Source: Halopseudomonas pelagia (GTDB taxonomy: Bacteria; Pseudomonadota; Gammaproteobacteria; Pseudomonadales; Pseudomonadaceae). From it: DNA of 64,000 nucleotides. Below the pieces are notes generated by a model, which saw nothing but the letters and a program-made list of their open reading frames with translations, made no database searches and was not told the origin of the DNA. The DNA lies in assembly GCF_009497895.1 (NCBI RefSeq), contig NZ_CP033116.1, positions 4,154,001 to 4,218,000 on the forward strand. Direction: 5' to 3'. Position numbers and translations under genes: made by a program. Shown here piece by piece: positions 8,370 to 17,864 of this stretch; within the stretch, counting starts at the first letter, position 1, and every line of letters starts with the position of its first letter.

Positions 8370-9884
8370 TCAGCCAAGATACAGCTGATAAGCCGGATTA
8401 TGGGTCTCGTCCCAATATTGATAGCCTATTTCATCCAGCGCCAGCGGCACCTTGTCGCGCTCAGCCAGAGGCACCTGCAGACCCACTACTACCCGGCCAT
8501 AGGCCGCGCCGTGGTTGCGGTAATGGAACATGGAAATATTCCAGCGCCCACCCAGTTTGTTAAGGAAGTTGAACAAGGCGCCAGGCCGCTCCGGAAACTC
8601 GAAGCGATAAACCATCTCGTCGCTGATCTGATCGCAATGCCCGCCAACCATATGCCGAATGTGCAGCTTGGCCAGCTCGTTATCGGTCAGATCCATCACC
8701 GGGAAGCCCTGCTCACCCAACATTGCCACCAACTCGCTACGCGGATCCTGCTCGGGATGGGTTTGCACACCGACAAAAATGTGCGCCTCACTGGCGTCAT
8801 GATATCGGTAGTTGAATTCGGTAATCGCCCGCTTGCCAATCGCCTGGCAGAAGGCTTTGAAACTGCCGGGGCGCTCCGGAATAGTCACCGCCAGCAGGGC
8901 TTCTCGCTGTTCGCCGATTTCCGCGCGCTCGGCCACGTGACGCAGGCGATCAAAGTTCACATTGGCGCCGGAGTCGATTGCGATAAACACCTTGCCGCTG
9001 CAGCCTTCACGCTCCACATACTTCTTGATGCCCGCCACGCCCAGGCAACCTGCTGGTTCGCAGATCGAGCGCGTATCGTCGTAGATGTCCTTGATCGCCG
9101 CGCACATTTCATCAGTCGAGACGGTGATGACCTCATCCACGTAATGCCGGCATACCTCGAAGGTATGCTCACCAATCTGCGCCACAGCCACGCCATCGGC
9201 AAACAGCCCGACCTGGCTAAGCACCACCCGGCTACCGGCATCCATGGCTGCCTTCAGGCAGGCCGATTCGGTCGGCTCGACCCCAATCACTTTGATGTCT
9301 GGGCGCAGATATTTGACGTAGGCTGCGATCCCCGCAATCAAGCCGCCGCCACCGACCGGAACGAAGATCGCATCAAGCCGGCCCTGGTGCTGACGCAGGA
9401 TTTCCATAGCAATGGTGCCCTGGCCAGCAATGGTGTCCGGGTCATCATAGGGATGGATATATACCAGCCCCTTTTCCTTGATCAGCTTCTGCGAGTAAGC
9501 CAGCGCCTCGTCAAAAGCATCCCCATGCAAGACCACCTTGGCGCCCCGCGCGCGCACCGCGCGCACCTTGATTTCCGGCGTGGTGCGCGGCATCACGATG
9601 GTCGCCTTCACGCCCATATGCCGCGCGGCGTAAGCCAAGCCCTGGGCATGATTGCCGGCTGAGGCGGTGACCACACCACAGGCCCGCTGCTCATCACTGA
9701 GCAGCGCCAACTTGTTATAGGCCCCGCGAATCTTGAAGGAAAAAACCGGCTGCAGATCTTCACGTTTGAGCAACACGGTATTGTCCAGACGTTCAGACAA
9801 AAAGGGCGCTGCATGAATGGGCGTTTCCACGGCGACGTCATAGACGCGGGAACTGAGGATCTTCTTGACGTAGGTTTCCAGCAT
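8370..9884 (-). CDS. ilvA: threonine ammonia-lyase (threonine dehydratase), biosynthetic
   Basis: A 504-residue PLP enzyme converting threonine to 2-oxobutanoate, the first step of isoleucine synthesis. The PLP lysine lies in SFKIRGAYN (K51), and the phosphate-binding glycine loop is VGGGGLIAG. Two C-terminal ACT-like regulatory domains (about residues 330-500) mark the isoleucine-inhibited biosynthetic form rather than the short catabolic TdcB type. The stop abuts the diguanylate cyclase stop tail to tail. rpiA is divergent, 138 bases away, as in Pseudomonas. Confidence 0.95.
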   Translation of the reverse strand: MLETYVKKILSSRVYDVAVETPIHAAPFLSERLDNTVLLKREDLQPVFSFKIRGAYNKLALLSDEQRACGVVTASAGNHAQGLAYAARHMGVKATIVMPRTTPEIKVRAVRARGAKVVLHGDAFDEALAYSQKLIKEKGLVYIHPYDDPDTIAGQGTIAMEILRQHQGRLDAIFVPVGGGGLIAGIAAYVKYLRPDIKVIGVEPTESACLKAAMDAGSRVVLSQVGLFADGVAVAQIGEHTFEVCRHYVDEVITVSTDEMCAAIKDIYDDTRSICEPAGCLGVAGIKKYVEREGCSGKVFIAIDSGANVNFDRLRHVAERAEIGEQREALLAVTIPERPGSFKAFCQAIGKRAITEFNYRYHDASEAHIFVGVQTHPEQDPRSELVAMLGEQGFPVMDLTDNELAKLHIRHMVGGHCDQISDEMVYRFEFPERPGALFNFLNKLGGRWNISMFHYRNHGAAYGRVVVGLQVPLAERDKVPLALDEIGYQYWDETHNPAYQLYLG

Positions 9885-10022
9885 GGGGGCTTCTATTTGT
9901 ATGGGCTAAAACCGCCAGTCTAGCGAATCAACTGTCCGCCGACTACACGCGCGGCAGCCGCAGTGCGTATAATCTGCGACTTCATATTGGCAATAACTCA
10001 ATGGCACTAAAGGTACCGGTCC

Positions 10023-10700
10023 ATGACTCAAGATGAACTCAAACAGGCCGTTGGCCAGGCAGCGGTGGACATTTTGCTGCCCACTCTGGAAGACAAGAGC
10101 ATCATCGGTGTCGGCACTGGCTCGACCGCCAACTGTTTTATCGACGCATTGGCAAAGCACAAGGGTTTTTTCGATGGTGCCGTGGCCAGCTCCCAGGCCA
10201 CCGCCGATCGACTCAAGGGTCACGGCATTCCGGTCTATGATCTGAACAGCGTGCACCAACTTGACTACTACGTGGATGGCGCCGATGAGGCGAACAAACA
10301 TCTGGAGTTGATCAAGGGCGGTGGTGCAGCGTTAACGCGGGAAAAAATCGTCGCCGCGGTGGCCAATACTTTTATCTGCATCGCCGATGAAAGCAAGCTG
10401 GTGAGCACTCTCGGAGCGTTTCCGCTGCCAGTCGAGGTGATCCCCATGGCCCGCAGCCACGTCGCGCGCGAGATCGTCAAGTTAGGTGGAGACCCGGTTT
10501 ACCGCGACGGCTGTGTGACGGATAACGGCAACGTCATCCTCGATGTACACAATATGCAGATTCACGATCCGCGCAAACTCGAAGAGCAGCTCAACGCCAT
10601 CGTCGGTGTGGTCTGCAACGGCCTGTTCGCCACCCGGCCTGCGGACATACTGCTATTGGGGACCGCCAATGGCGTGCAGACGTTGAAACGCGAGCGCTAA
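10023..10700 (+). CDS. rpiA: ribose-5-phosphate isomerase A
   Basis: A 225-residue enzyme interconverting ribose-5-phosphate and ribulose-5-phosphate in the non-oxidative pentose phosphate pathway. Family landmarks are [13 protein letters not shown] near residue 30, [10 protein letters not shown], the [11 protein letters not shown] active-site loop and the C-terminal [14 protein letters not shown]. Length is normal. It is divergent from ilvA, an arrangement common in pseudomonads. Confidence 0.95.
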   Translation: MTQDELKQAVGQAAVDILLPTLEDKSIIGVGTGSTANCFIDALAKHKGFFDGAVASSQATADRLKGHGIPVYDLNSVHQLDYYVDGADEANKHLELIKGGGAALTREKIVAAVANTFICIADESKLVSTLGAFPLPVEVIPMARSHVAREIVKLGGDPVYRDGCVTDNGNVILDVHNMQIHDPRKLEEQLNAIVGVVCNGLFATRPADILLLGTANGVQTLKRER

Positions 10701-10727
10701 GCTAGCGCCAACCTGCCGGGTCAGGCA

Positions 10728-11624
10728 TCACTTGGCAGGCACAAAGCGATAGAACAGATTAGGTTCACTCACCACATACACCCGCCCGGCATCATCCACC
10801 GCCAGGCCTTCAGCTTGTGGCACGGTTTGTTTCAGGCCGCTCATGCCGCGCCAGAGCCCGAGCAGACTCAGAGGCTCGCCACTGGCATCGTATTCAACCA
10901 CCATGTGCGACTCGTCACTGAGCAACAACATATGTCCGGTCGGGCTGTGCATCGTCAGTGACGACAGATCATTCATAAATAGCGCGGGTGAGTCGGCCAT
11001 GCCGGTTTCACGAATGGCAATATTCATCCGCTGCCCCGCCAGGGCGTCGACAAAACCTTCCACTGTCAACAAGCGCAGCGGATCGCGCTCCTTGACCACC
11101 AGCAGGCGCCGCCCTTCGTCATCCCATGACAAGCCCTCAAAACCCTTGTTGCCGCCCGAGTCCAGGCCAATGGTCAAGCTCGGAGCCTCGCTCAAGTCGA
11201 GTGTCTGCTGATCGTCCGCAAGCCGCGTCAGGATGAGGCGCTGAGTGCGCTCTTCAGCGACCACATACAGATCCCCGGCGACATGGGTAAAACCCTCCAT
11301 GTCGCTGACCCCTTCGACCAGGATCTGCCGAATCAGCTCACCCTCCAGCGACAGTTCTATCAGCAGCGGGCGGCCATTGAGCACAGCGAACAGCGTATTG
11401 CTTTCCGGGTTATAGGTCAGCGCAGAGAGATCATCATCGATGCCGTCGACCGCCAGCCCTTCAATATCCGCGCGGTAGCGACCAAGATTGAACGCCTGCT
11501 CAGGCATGACCTGACGGTTGAGCTTCCAGTTCTGCCAGAACAACACATCCAGGTGTAGCGCATGCAGCGTCATCAACCCGGCCAACAGCGCAGCGAGGCA
11601 AACGAACAGAAGCTTGGTTTTCAT
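10728..11624 (-). CDS. SdiA-regulated-type beta-propeller protein
   Basis: A 298-residue protein with an N-terminal signal-anchor (KTKLLFVCLAALLAGLMTLHAL) followed by a repetitive domain of the SdiA-regulated family, a six-bladed propeller-like fold (GLAVDGIDDDLSALTYN, GFEGLSWDDEGRRLLVVKE, EGLAVDDAGRVYVVSEPN). The ATG at 11624 is chosen over one eight codons upstream because the signal peptide begins there and TGGAG precedes it. It is probably periplasmic. Substrate and role are unknown; the name reflects family assignment only. It is convergent with rpiA. Confidence 0.8.
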   Translation of the reverse strand: MKTKLLFVCLAALLAGLMTLHALHLDVLFWQNWKLNRQVMPEQAFNLGRYRADIEGLAVDGIDDDLSALTYNPESNTLFAVLNGRPLLIELSLEGELIRQILVEGVSDMEGFTHVAGDLYVVAEERTQRLILTRLADDQQTLDLSEAPSLTIGLDSGGNKGFEGLSWDDEGRRLLVVKERDPLRLLTVEGFVDALAGQRMNIAIRETGMADSPALFMNDLSSLTMHSPTGHMLLLSDESHMVVEYDASGEPLSLLGLWRGMSGLKQTVPQAEGLAVDDAGRVYVVSEPNLFYRFVPAK

Positions 11625-11682
11625 GGCGCAGACTCCAGAACAGGCCAATTAAACAGCGGGGTAATGCCAAACCTGGAAGGGT

Positions 11683-12351
11683 TTAATGCGTTACGCTGGT
11701 CGCAACCTGTAACTGTCCAGCGAGATCCAGCTCCAACCGATCACCTGCGTTAAGTACGCCCACACCAGCAGGTGTACCGGTGATCACCACATCTCCGGGC
11801 AGCAAGGTAAATACCGCTGCAATCTGCTGCAGCAAGGAAATGATCGGCGTAATCATGTCGGCGCTGGAGCCCTGCTGGCGTATTTCACCATTGATCTTCA
11901 ATTCCAGCGTCAAGGCATCCAGTGCGGGGGTCTTGTCAGGCGTGACAAATGCCGACAGCGGGCAAGCGCCGTCGAAGGCCTTGGCGCGCTCCCATGGATG
12001 CGCCTTGGCTTTGAGCTGATCCTGTAACTCGCGCAGTGTCAGGTCCAGCGCCAGTCCGATGCCGGCTATGGCGGCCTGCGCCTGCTCGGCACCCACCTCG
12101 CCAGTTAACGGCTGGCCGATCAGCAGCGCGATTTCCGTTTCGTAATGCACCGGCCCGCGCGTGGCCGACAGCACCAGTGGCTCACTCAAGGGCACCACTG
12201 AAGTGGAGGGTTTGAGGAACAGCAGCGGCTCAGCAGGCACCGGGTTATTCAGTTCACGGGCGTGTTCCGCGTAATTGCGGCCCACGCAAACGACCTTACC
12301 CATTGGCAAATCCGCAAGCGAACCGTCTGAGAACTGGTGCTGATAAGGCAT
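11683..12351 (-). CDS. fumarylacetoacetate hydrolase family protein
   Basis: A 222-residue FAH-fold enzyme. Typical motifs are KVVCVGRNYAEHARE near the N terminus, metal-ligand HYETEIALLIG and GTPAGVG near the C terminus. Such proteins act as acylpyruvate hydrolases or oxaloacetate decarboxylases/tautomerases; the exact substrate cannot be read from sequence. The second ATG is preferred (GGAG six bases upstream; M-P-Y-Q-H matches the family). The ATG at 12363 overlaps the stop of the upstream dehydrogenase, so the two are co-transcribed. Confidence 0.87.
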   Translation of the reverse strand: MPYQHQFSDGSLADLPMGKVVCVGRNYAEHARELNNPVPAEPLLFLKPSTSVVPLSEPLVLSATRGPVHYETEIALLIGQPLTGEVGAEQAQAAIAGIGLALDLTLRELQDQLKAKAHPWERAKAFDGACPLSAFVTPDKTPALDALTLELKINGEIRQQGSSADMITPIISLLQQIAAVFTLLPGDVVITGTPAGVGVLNAGDRLELDLAGQLQVATSVTH

Positions 12352-12362
12352 GCTCTGCTCCA

Positions 12363-13769
12363 TTAGTGAGTACTCTCCAACGCGAAAATCTTGCCGGGGT
12401 TCATCACGCCGTTGGGGTCGAAAACCGCCTTGATCGATTTCATCACGGCAATCTCCGCCGCACTGCGGCTGTAGGTCAGGTAATCGCGCTTGGTCATGCC
12501 TACACCGTGTTCGGCGGAAATCGAGCCGTTGTATTTCTGTACGATTTCAAACACCCACTTGTTCACCGTGGCGCATTTGGCAAAGAACTCGTCCTTGGCC
12601 ATGGTTTCGGGCTTGAGGATATTCAGGTGCAGGTTGCCGTCGCCGATATGCCCGAACCAGACGATCTCAAAGTCCGGGTAATGCTCGCCGACAATCGCAT
12701 CAATATCGTGCAGGAAGGCCGGGACCTTGCCGACGGTGACCGAGATATCGTTCTTGTACGGCGTCCAGTGCGAGATCGTCTCGGAGATGAACTCGCGCAG
12801 TTTCCACAGGTTCTGCAACTGCTGGTCGCTCTGACTCATGACGCCGTCGACTACCCAGCCCTGCTCGACGCAGTGTTCGAAAGTCGCCAGCGCTTCGTTG
12901 GCGATATCCTCGTTCAGCGCCTCAAACTCCAGCAGCGCATAGAACGGGCAGTCGGTCTCGAACGGCGCCGGCACGTCGCCGCGCTCCATGATCTTGGCCA
13001 TCGCCTTGTCCGAGAAGAACTCGAAGGCAGTCAGATCCAGCTTGCCCTGAAAGGCATGCAACACCGGCATGATCGAATCAAAATCCGGGGTACCCAACAC
13101 CATGGCCGTCAGATTCTTCGGTGCCCGCTCCAGGCGCATGGTCGCTTCGACAACAAAGCCCAGCGTGCCCTCGGCACCGATAAACAACTGCCGCAAGTCA
13201 TAACCTGTGGCGTTCTTGATCAGATCCTTGTTCAGCTCAAGCAGCTCGCCAGTGCCGGTGACCACCTTCATGCCGGCGACCCAGTTGCGCGTCATGCCAT
13301 AGCGGATGACCTTGATGCCGCCTGCGTTGGTGCCGATATTGCCGCCGATATTGCTTGAGCCTGCCGAGGCAAAATCCACTGGGTAATACAGCCCCTGCTC
13401 TTCAGCAAACTGCTGCAGCTGCGCGGTGATGACACCCGGCTGGCATACCACGGTACGATCGAATTCGTTGAACTCGACAATCTTGTTCATATAGTCGAAG
13501 GACACCACGATCTCGCCATTGGCTGCCACCGCGGCGGCAGACAGCCCAGTGCGACCACCGGACGGCACCAGCGCTAGCTTCTGCTCGTTGGCAAAGCGGA
13601 CTATCGCCTGCACCTGCTCGATGTCTTTCGGAAACACGATAGCCAGCGGCGCCGGCTCGAAGTGTTTGGTCCAGTCCTTGCCCCAGGTATTCAGCGACTC
13701 AGGGTCGGTACGCACCTTGTCCGGCTCGACCAGGGTCTTGAGGGTTTCAATCACGGCTTCTGGGGTCAT
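12363..13769 (-). CDS. FAD-binding D-2-hydroxyglutarate dehydrogenase (GlcD-like)
   Basis: A 468-residue FAD-linked oxidase of the PCMH/GlcD class. The pyrophosphate loop PSGGRTGLSAAA and the covalent-type flavin region FDRTVVCQPGV are present. The C-terminal metal/substrate site is seen in WFGHIGDGNLHLN and SAEHGVGMTKRDYL. Its divergent placement against serA fits the Pseudomonas scheme in which SerA reduces 2-oxoglutarate to D-2-hydroxyglutarate and this enzyme re-oxidises it, pulling serine synthesis forward. It would pass electrons to ETF or quinone. D-lactate dehydrogenase activity is a weaker alternative. Confidence 0.87.
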   Translation of the reverse strand: MTPEAVIETLKTLVEPDKVRTDPESLNTWGKDWTKHFEPAPLAIVFPKDIEQVQAIVRFANEQKLALVPSGGRTGLSAAAVAANGEIVVSFDYMNKIVEFNEFDRTVVCQPGVITAQLQQFAEEQGLYYPVDFASAGSSNIGGNIGTNAGGIKVIRYGMTRNWVAGMKVVTGTGELLELNKDLIKNATGYDLRQLFIGAEGTLGFVVEATMRLERAPKNLTAMVLGTPDFDSIMPVLHAFQGKLDLTAFEFFSDKAMAKIMERGDVPAPFETDCPFYALLEFEALNEDIANEALATFEHCVEQGWVVDGVMSQSDQQLQNLWKLREFISETISHWTPYKNDISVTVGKVPAFLHDIDAIVGEHYPDFEIVWFGHIGDGNLHLNILKPETMAKDEFFAKCATVNKWVFEIVQKYNGSISAEHGVGMTKRDYLTYSRSAAEIAVMKSIKAVFDPNGVMNPGKIFALESTH

Positions 13770-13843
13770 GGGCGGCTCTCAAACAGGATTCATGCTGTAC
13801 CTGAAGACTTTTCATGCAGGGACAGGCATCAAAAAAGGGAGAT

Positions 13844-13855
13844 TATGCTAGCATA
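13844..13855. promoter_or_regulatory. perfect 12-bp palindrome in the divergent D2HGDH/serA region
   Basis: TATGCTAGCATA is a perfect palindrome located 103 bases before the serA ATG and 75 bases before the D-2-hydroxyglutarate dehydrogenase ATG. Each half resembles a -10 hexamer (TATGCT), so it could be a shared or back-to-back promoter element or an operator. No convincing -35 box was identified; the assignment is a candidate only. Confidence 0.35.
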
Positions 13856-13946
13856 CGCGGCTTCCGAAACAGGACTCTTGCTGCGACAAATAAAGTCACA
13901 GATTCCTGCCGGCTCATCCTAATCAGCATTGCGGATACCAGACACC

Positions 13947-15176
13947 ATGATTAAAACCTCGCTGGACAAAAGCAAGATCAAGTTTCTGCTCCTCGAGGGC
14001 GTACACCAGACCGCCGTCGATACCCTGAAGGCAGCCGGTTACACCAATATCGAGTATCACACTGGCTCGCTGCCGGAAGAACAGCTGAAAGAAGCCATTG
14101 CCGACGCGCACTTCATCGGCATTCGCTCGCGCACCCAGCTGACTGCCGAGGTTTTCAGCCACGCGCAGAAGCTGGTCGCAGTAGGTTGCTTCTGCATCGG
14201 TACCAACCAGGTCGATCTGGACGCTGCCATGCAGATGGGTATCGCGGTATTCAACGCACCCTATTCCAATACTCGCTCGGTAGCGGAGCTGGTACTGGCA
14301 GAATCGATTCTGCTGTTGCGCGGCATCCCCGAGAAAAACGCCTCCTGCCACCGTGGCGGCTGGATCAAGAGCGCAGACAACTCCTACGAAATCCGCGGCA
14401 AGAAGCTCGGCATCGTCGGTTATGGCTCTATTGGTACCCAGCTGTCCGTGTTGGCCGAAGGGCTGGGCATGCAGGTACTGTTTTATGACGTAGTTACCAA
14501 GTTGCCGCTGGGTAACGCGGTACAGGTCGGCTCGCTGACTGAATTGCTCGGCATGGCCGACATTGTCACCCTGCACGTACCCGAGACCGCCGCGACCAAA
14601 TGGATGATGGGCGAGAAGGAGATCCGCGCGATGAAGCCCGGCGGCATCCTGATCAACGCCGCCCGCGGCACCGTGGTAGATATCGACGCGCTGGCTGGCG
14701 CGCTGCGTGACAAGCACCTGAATGGGGCGGCGATTGACGTATTCCCGGTCGAGCCGCGCTCCAACAAGGAAGAGTTCGTCAGCCCGCTGCGCGAGTTCGA
14801 CAACTGCATCCTGACTCCGCACGTAGGTGGCTCGACCCTGGAAGCGCAAGCCAACATCGGTCTGGAAGTGGCAGAGAAGCTGGTGCGCTACAGCGATAAC
14901 GGCACCTCGATCACCTCGGTCAACTTCCCGGAAGTGGCGCTGCCCTCGCATCCCGGCAAGCACCGCCTGCTGCACATCCACCAGAACATTCCGGGCGTGC
15001 TCAGCGAGATCAACCATCTGTTCGCCGAGAACGAGATGAATATCTGCAGTCAGTTCCTGCAGACCAATGACAAGGTCGGTTATGTGGTCATGGATGTGGA
15101 TGCCGAGGATTCCGACATGGCGCTGGAGAAGCTGCAGCACGTGAAGGGCACTATTCGTTGCCGCGTACTGTTCTAA
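13947..15176 (+). CDS. serA: D-3-phosphoglycerate dehydrogenase
   Basis: A 409-residue NAD-dependent enzyme, the first step of L-serine synthesis. The Rossmann motif is GYGSIGTQ, with catalytic-domain segments RSRTQLTAEV, INAARGTVVDIDAL and LTPHVGGSTLEAQ, and a C-terminal ACT domain (about 335-409) that usually binds serine for feedback inhibition. The ATG before I-K-T-S-L gives the normal length; a TTG six codons upstream is in frame but unsupported. It is divergent from its likely metabolic partner, D-2-hydroxyglutarate dehydrogenase. Confidence 0.96.
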   Translation: MIKTSLDKSKIKFLLLEGVHQTAVDTLKAAGYTNIEYHTGSLPEEQLKEAIADAHFIGIRSRTQLTAEVFSHAQKLVAVGCFCIGTNQVDLDAAMQMGIAVFNAPYSNTRSVAELVLAESILLLRGIPEKNASCHRGGWIKSADNSYEIRGKKLGIVGYGSIGTQLSVLAEGLGMQVLFYDVVTKLPLGNAVQVGSLTELLGMADIVTLHVPETAATKWMMGEKEIRAMKPGGILINAARGTVVDIDALAGALRDKHLNGAAIDVFPVEPRSNKEEFVSPLREFDNCILTPHVGGSTLEAQANIGLEVAEKLVRYSDNGTSITSVNFPEVALPSHPGKHRLLHIHQNIPGVLSEINHLFAENEMNICSQFLQTNDKVGYVVMDVDAEDSDMALEKLQHVKGTIRCRVLF

Positions 15177-15204
15177 ACCGCACGCCAGCCAGACGCCGGC
15201 CAAC

Positions 15205-15840
15205 CTAGCGCAGTAGCGGGTTGTCCGGCCGACGGCGAAACCAGCCGACCAGGCTGGCGCGCTCCTTGTTTGCGGCCAGCACCTCATGCAGGATACGGTC
15301 GCTCATGAATACCGCCAGGCTGCCACCCAATGGCGCCACGTCATTCGGTCCTTCCGGCAGATGCAAGCGCAACTCCCCACCATCTCCCGGCTGCCATTGC
15401 TGATTCAGATAAGCCACCACTGACACTGTGCGCAATGGATTGCCTTTGAAGCGATCCAGATGCTTGCGATAACCCGCGCCCGGCGGATACAGCGCGTAAT
15501 GGGTTTCAAAGCTGTCCAGCCCGAGAAACAGACTGCGGTTCAACCACACGCGCAGGACTTCCATAGTTTCCAGAAACAGACTATTTGCTGCGCTGGACGG
15601 GCACTGATCGAGCCAACGGGTATAATCACCGCGCACCGAGGGCAGCAACAGCTCCTCGCCCAGGGGTCCTACCGCTGCGGGCCTCAGCACATCGTTGTGC
15701 CAGAGCATGCGGCATTGGGCAGCGAGATCACTGACCAGCTCAACCGGCAAAGCCTGTTCCTGCACCGACCAGCCTTGCGCCGCCAGATCATCAGACACGC
15801 GCACAAAGCAGGCGTTTTGCGGCTCAGGGAACTCGGACAT
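15205..15840 (-). CDS. 2-oxoglutarate/Fe(II)-dependent oxygenase (prolyl-4-hydroxylase type)
   Basis: A 211-residue protein with the double-stranded beta-helix oxygenase signature. The HxD iron motif is in YRKHLDRFKG, the distal histidine in ILHEVLAANKERASLVGWF, and the 2OG-binding arginine follows in the same segment. It fits SM-20/prolyl hydroxylase-like bacterial enzymes; the substrate is unknown. The ATG at 15840 is preferred over a frame extension of 17 codons that lacks homologous character. It is convergent with serA, with a 28-base gap. Confidence 0.83.
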   Translation of the reverse strand: MSEFPEPQNACFVRVSDDLAAQGWSVQEQALPVELVSDLAAQCRMLWHNDVLRPAAVGPLGEELLLPSVRGDYTRWLDQCPSSAANSLFLETMEVLRVWLNRSLFLGLDSFETHYALYPPGAGYRKHLDRFKGNPLRTVSVVAYLNQQWQPGDGGELRLHLPEGPNDVAPLGGSLAVFMSDRILHEVLAANKERASLVGWFRRRPDNPLLR

Positions 15841-15980
15841 GGCAAATGACTCAAAAGGAGGGCTGGAGATCAACCCGGACACCACTGACACAGCCCGTTG
15901 AAACAGTCACGAACCTGCGCGCATTGTATCCACTGCACGCAACCCGGCAAGCCCCCTTTTAGCTCTTAATGCGAGACTCT

Positions 15981-16727
15981 ATGCGCCTGAAACCCCTGCA
16001 CCTGTTAATCATGGCATTACTCGCCGCGCTGGCGCTGACAACCATGAGCGTACGCGCCAATACCGACCAGCTGTACCAGCTGTCTGGTATGGCCACCCAT
16101 CAGACCCACTTTCAGCATGCGTTGACCGCAGCCCAGCAGCGTTATGCCCAGCAATTGCCACGCAATGTTTATGAAAGCCTGGTACGTCAGAGCAATCAGC
16201 GCTTCGCCCCCCAGGCAATGACCGACCGCGCACAGGCGCGTCTGGCGTTGTCACTGGATGAAGCCAGTCACCGCCAGGCAGTGAATTTCTACCAAAGCGA
16301 ACTGGGTCGGCGGATCGTCGATATTGAAACCCAGGCGACGTCTGCCGCCTCGGTAGCAACCATGCAACGCGGCATACCGCAAATGGACGTCAGCACCGAA
16401 CGCCTGACCACCCTGCGTCAACTCAGTGTCAGCCTACCGGCCCTGGAGCTCGGGGTAGAGGTATCGATGTCATTGGCCAACCTCGCTACCCAGAGCGCCA
16501 ATGATTTGCTTGGCGGGCTGTTTGAGGTCCCCGGCAACATGGTCGACAATCGTCGCGACACCTTGCGCGGACAGATGCAGCCTGATCTGCCCAACACCCT
16601 GGCTTACGTGTATCGCGACCTGACGGATGCGCAGCTGCAACAATACCTGGAGTGGGTTCAGTCCGACGCCGGGAAAAATACCAGCCGGGCGATGGAACTG
16701 GCAGCGAAGGACGCGTTGAATCCCTGA
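15981..16727 (+). CDS. DUF2059-type exported protein
   Basis: A 248-residue protein with a signal peptide (MRLKPLHLLIMALLAALALTT, cleaved near VRA-NTD). Two repeated helical segments follow, of the kind ending in YLEFYRSPEGR-like text: here VNFYQSELGRRIVDIE and YLEWVQSDAGKNTSRAM, the DUF2059 pattern. Function of the family is unknown; the protein is predicted to be periplasmic. An ATG four codons upstream is an alternative start. It is convergent with the downstream hydrolase, with a 20-base gap. Confidence 0.72.
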   Translation: MRLKPLHLLIMALLAALALTTMSVRANTDQLYQLSGMATHQTHFQHALTAAQQRYAQQLPRNVYESLVRQSNQRFAPQAMTDRAQARLALSLDEASHRQAVNFYQSELGRRIVDIETQATSAASVATMQRGIPQMDVSTERLTTLRQLSVSLPALELGVEVSMSLANLATQSANDLLGGLFEVPGNMVDNRRDTLRGQMQPDLPNTLAYVYRDLTDAQLQQYLEWVQSDAGKNTSRAMELAAKDALNP

Positions 16728-16747
16728 GGGTTGGGTGGTTCGGAGGC

Positions 16748-17689
16748 TCAGGCCTCCACTTCATCCAGTTGTTCGCCCAGCCAGGCAAGATATTCACGGC
16801 GAATGGATTCGCCCTCGTTGGCCAGGTGATGCCGGGCTTTGGGCAGAAAGAAGACTTCCGGGCTGCTGAACTTGTCTTCCAACACCCGCAGGTTGTGTTG
16901 CCAGTCCACCGTCTTGTCCATTCTCCCCTGAATGATCAGCGGCGAGTGCGTACTGCTCTGCGCCGACTCGATCCGCGGGATCCACTTTTCCAAGGCTTGA
17001 ACCCAGGCCACGGGCAGCACCTGTGGCTGCAAGGGATCACGCTCGCGAATAAAATCCAGAAAGGCCTGATCGTTGGAGTTGTCGGTAAACTTGCGCCCCA
17101 GCTGCTGCACGAAGCCACCGAGCAGACGCAGGCTCATCTGCGACATGCCCCATTGCCGCGGACGCACCAGGGGAGCCATCAGCACGGTACGGCCCAGCTC
17201 GCTAGGCAGCGGGCCATGCAATAGCTTGTCAATCAGAATGGCGCCGCCGGTACTTTGCCCGAGCAGGTGCCAGGGCGCAGGCAGCTCCCACTGCGCGGCA
17301 TGATCCAGCACCGCATCCAGCACCTTCTGATAACGCAGAAAGCAATCAATGCTGGCACGCTCACCACTGGACAACCCGTGACCGGGCAGATCGAAGGCGA
17401 GCACCGCAAGCCCCCGCTGCAGCGCCCAGCTGATCAAGTGTTTGTACAGGCCCATATGGTCGTAATAACCATGCAGGATGATCAACGTGCCATGGGCTTG
17501 GGCCGGACGCCATACCTGCACGGCCACGGCAAATTCATCCACCTGAATACGCCCCAGGTGCTGAGGTGAGTGGTCGCTGAAGTCGATGCCGTAGTACCCG
17601 GCGTAGCGCCGCGCCGGATCATCCAGCGGACGGCCCGGCTCCAGTAACGGCAGCCGCTCGACGAGCAAATCCAAAAAAGCCTGATCCAT
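16748..17689 (-). CDS. alpha/beta hydrolase, monoacylglycerol lipase-like
   Basis: A 313-residue serine hydrolase of the S33/Hydrolase_4 family. The nucleophile elbow is GQSTGG, the oxyanion strand LIILHGYYDHMGLY is in place, an aspartate follows in GRMDKTVD, and the catalytic histidine is in ARHHLANEG. AFDLPGHGLSSGERA is a standard lid-proximal motif of lysophospholipase/monoglyceride lipases. No signal peptide, so cytoplasmic. It is divergent from glcB. Substrate (lipid ester) is family-level inference. Confidence 0.86.
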   Translation of the reverse strand: MDQAFLDLLVERLPLLEPGRPLDDPARRYAGYYGIDFSDHSPQHLGRIQVDEFAVAVQVWRPAQAHGTLIILHGYYDHMGLYKHLISWALQRGLAVLAFDLPGHGLSSGERASIDCFLRYQKVLDAVLDHAAQWELPAPWHLLGQSTGGAILIDKLLHGPLPSELGRTVLMAPLVRPRQWGMSQMSLRLLGGFVQQLGRKFTDNSNDQAFLDFIRERDPLQPQVLPVAWVQALEKWIPRIESAQSSTHSPLIIQGRMDKTVDWQHNLRVLEDKFSSPEVFFLPKARHHLANEGESIRREYLAWLGEQLDEVEA

Positions 17690-17822
17690 TCACATACCCA
17701 TTGGGCGAAAGAGCGGTGACCCGGATTTGCCGAGCCGACTACGCAGCGCGACAGAATTCCACGCCTCGAACATGATTTGCAACCCATCATCGTGTAACAT
17801 GCTGCCTCTCCAAATTCCACGT

Positions 17823-17840
17823 CCTGCGCGATCGCGCAGG
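17823..17840. promoter_or_regulatory. 18-bp perfect palindrome in the glcB leader
   Basis: CCTGCGCGATCGCGCAGG reads identically on both strands and lies 24 bases upstream of the glcB ATG, on the leader side of the GTGAGGG ribosome binding site. As DNA it could be an operator; as RNA it would form a short GC hairpin next to the ribosome binding site. There is no direct evidence for either. Confidence 0.4.
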
Positions 17841-17864
17841 TTGTCTGCAGAGTGAGGGTATTCC

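Noticed and set aside
13923..15287. 454-codon frame antisense to serA
   Set aside because: SerA is certain; the antisense product is typical shadow text without a fold signature.
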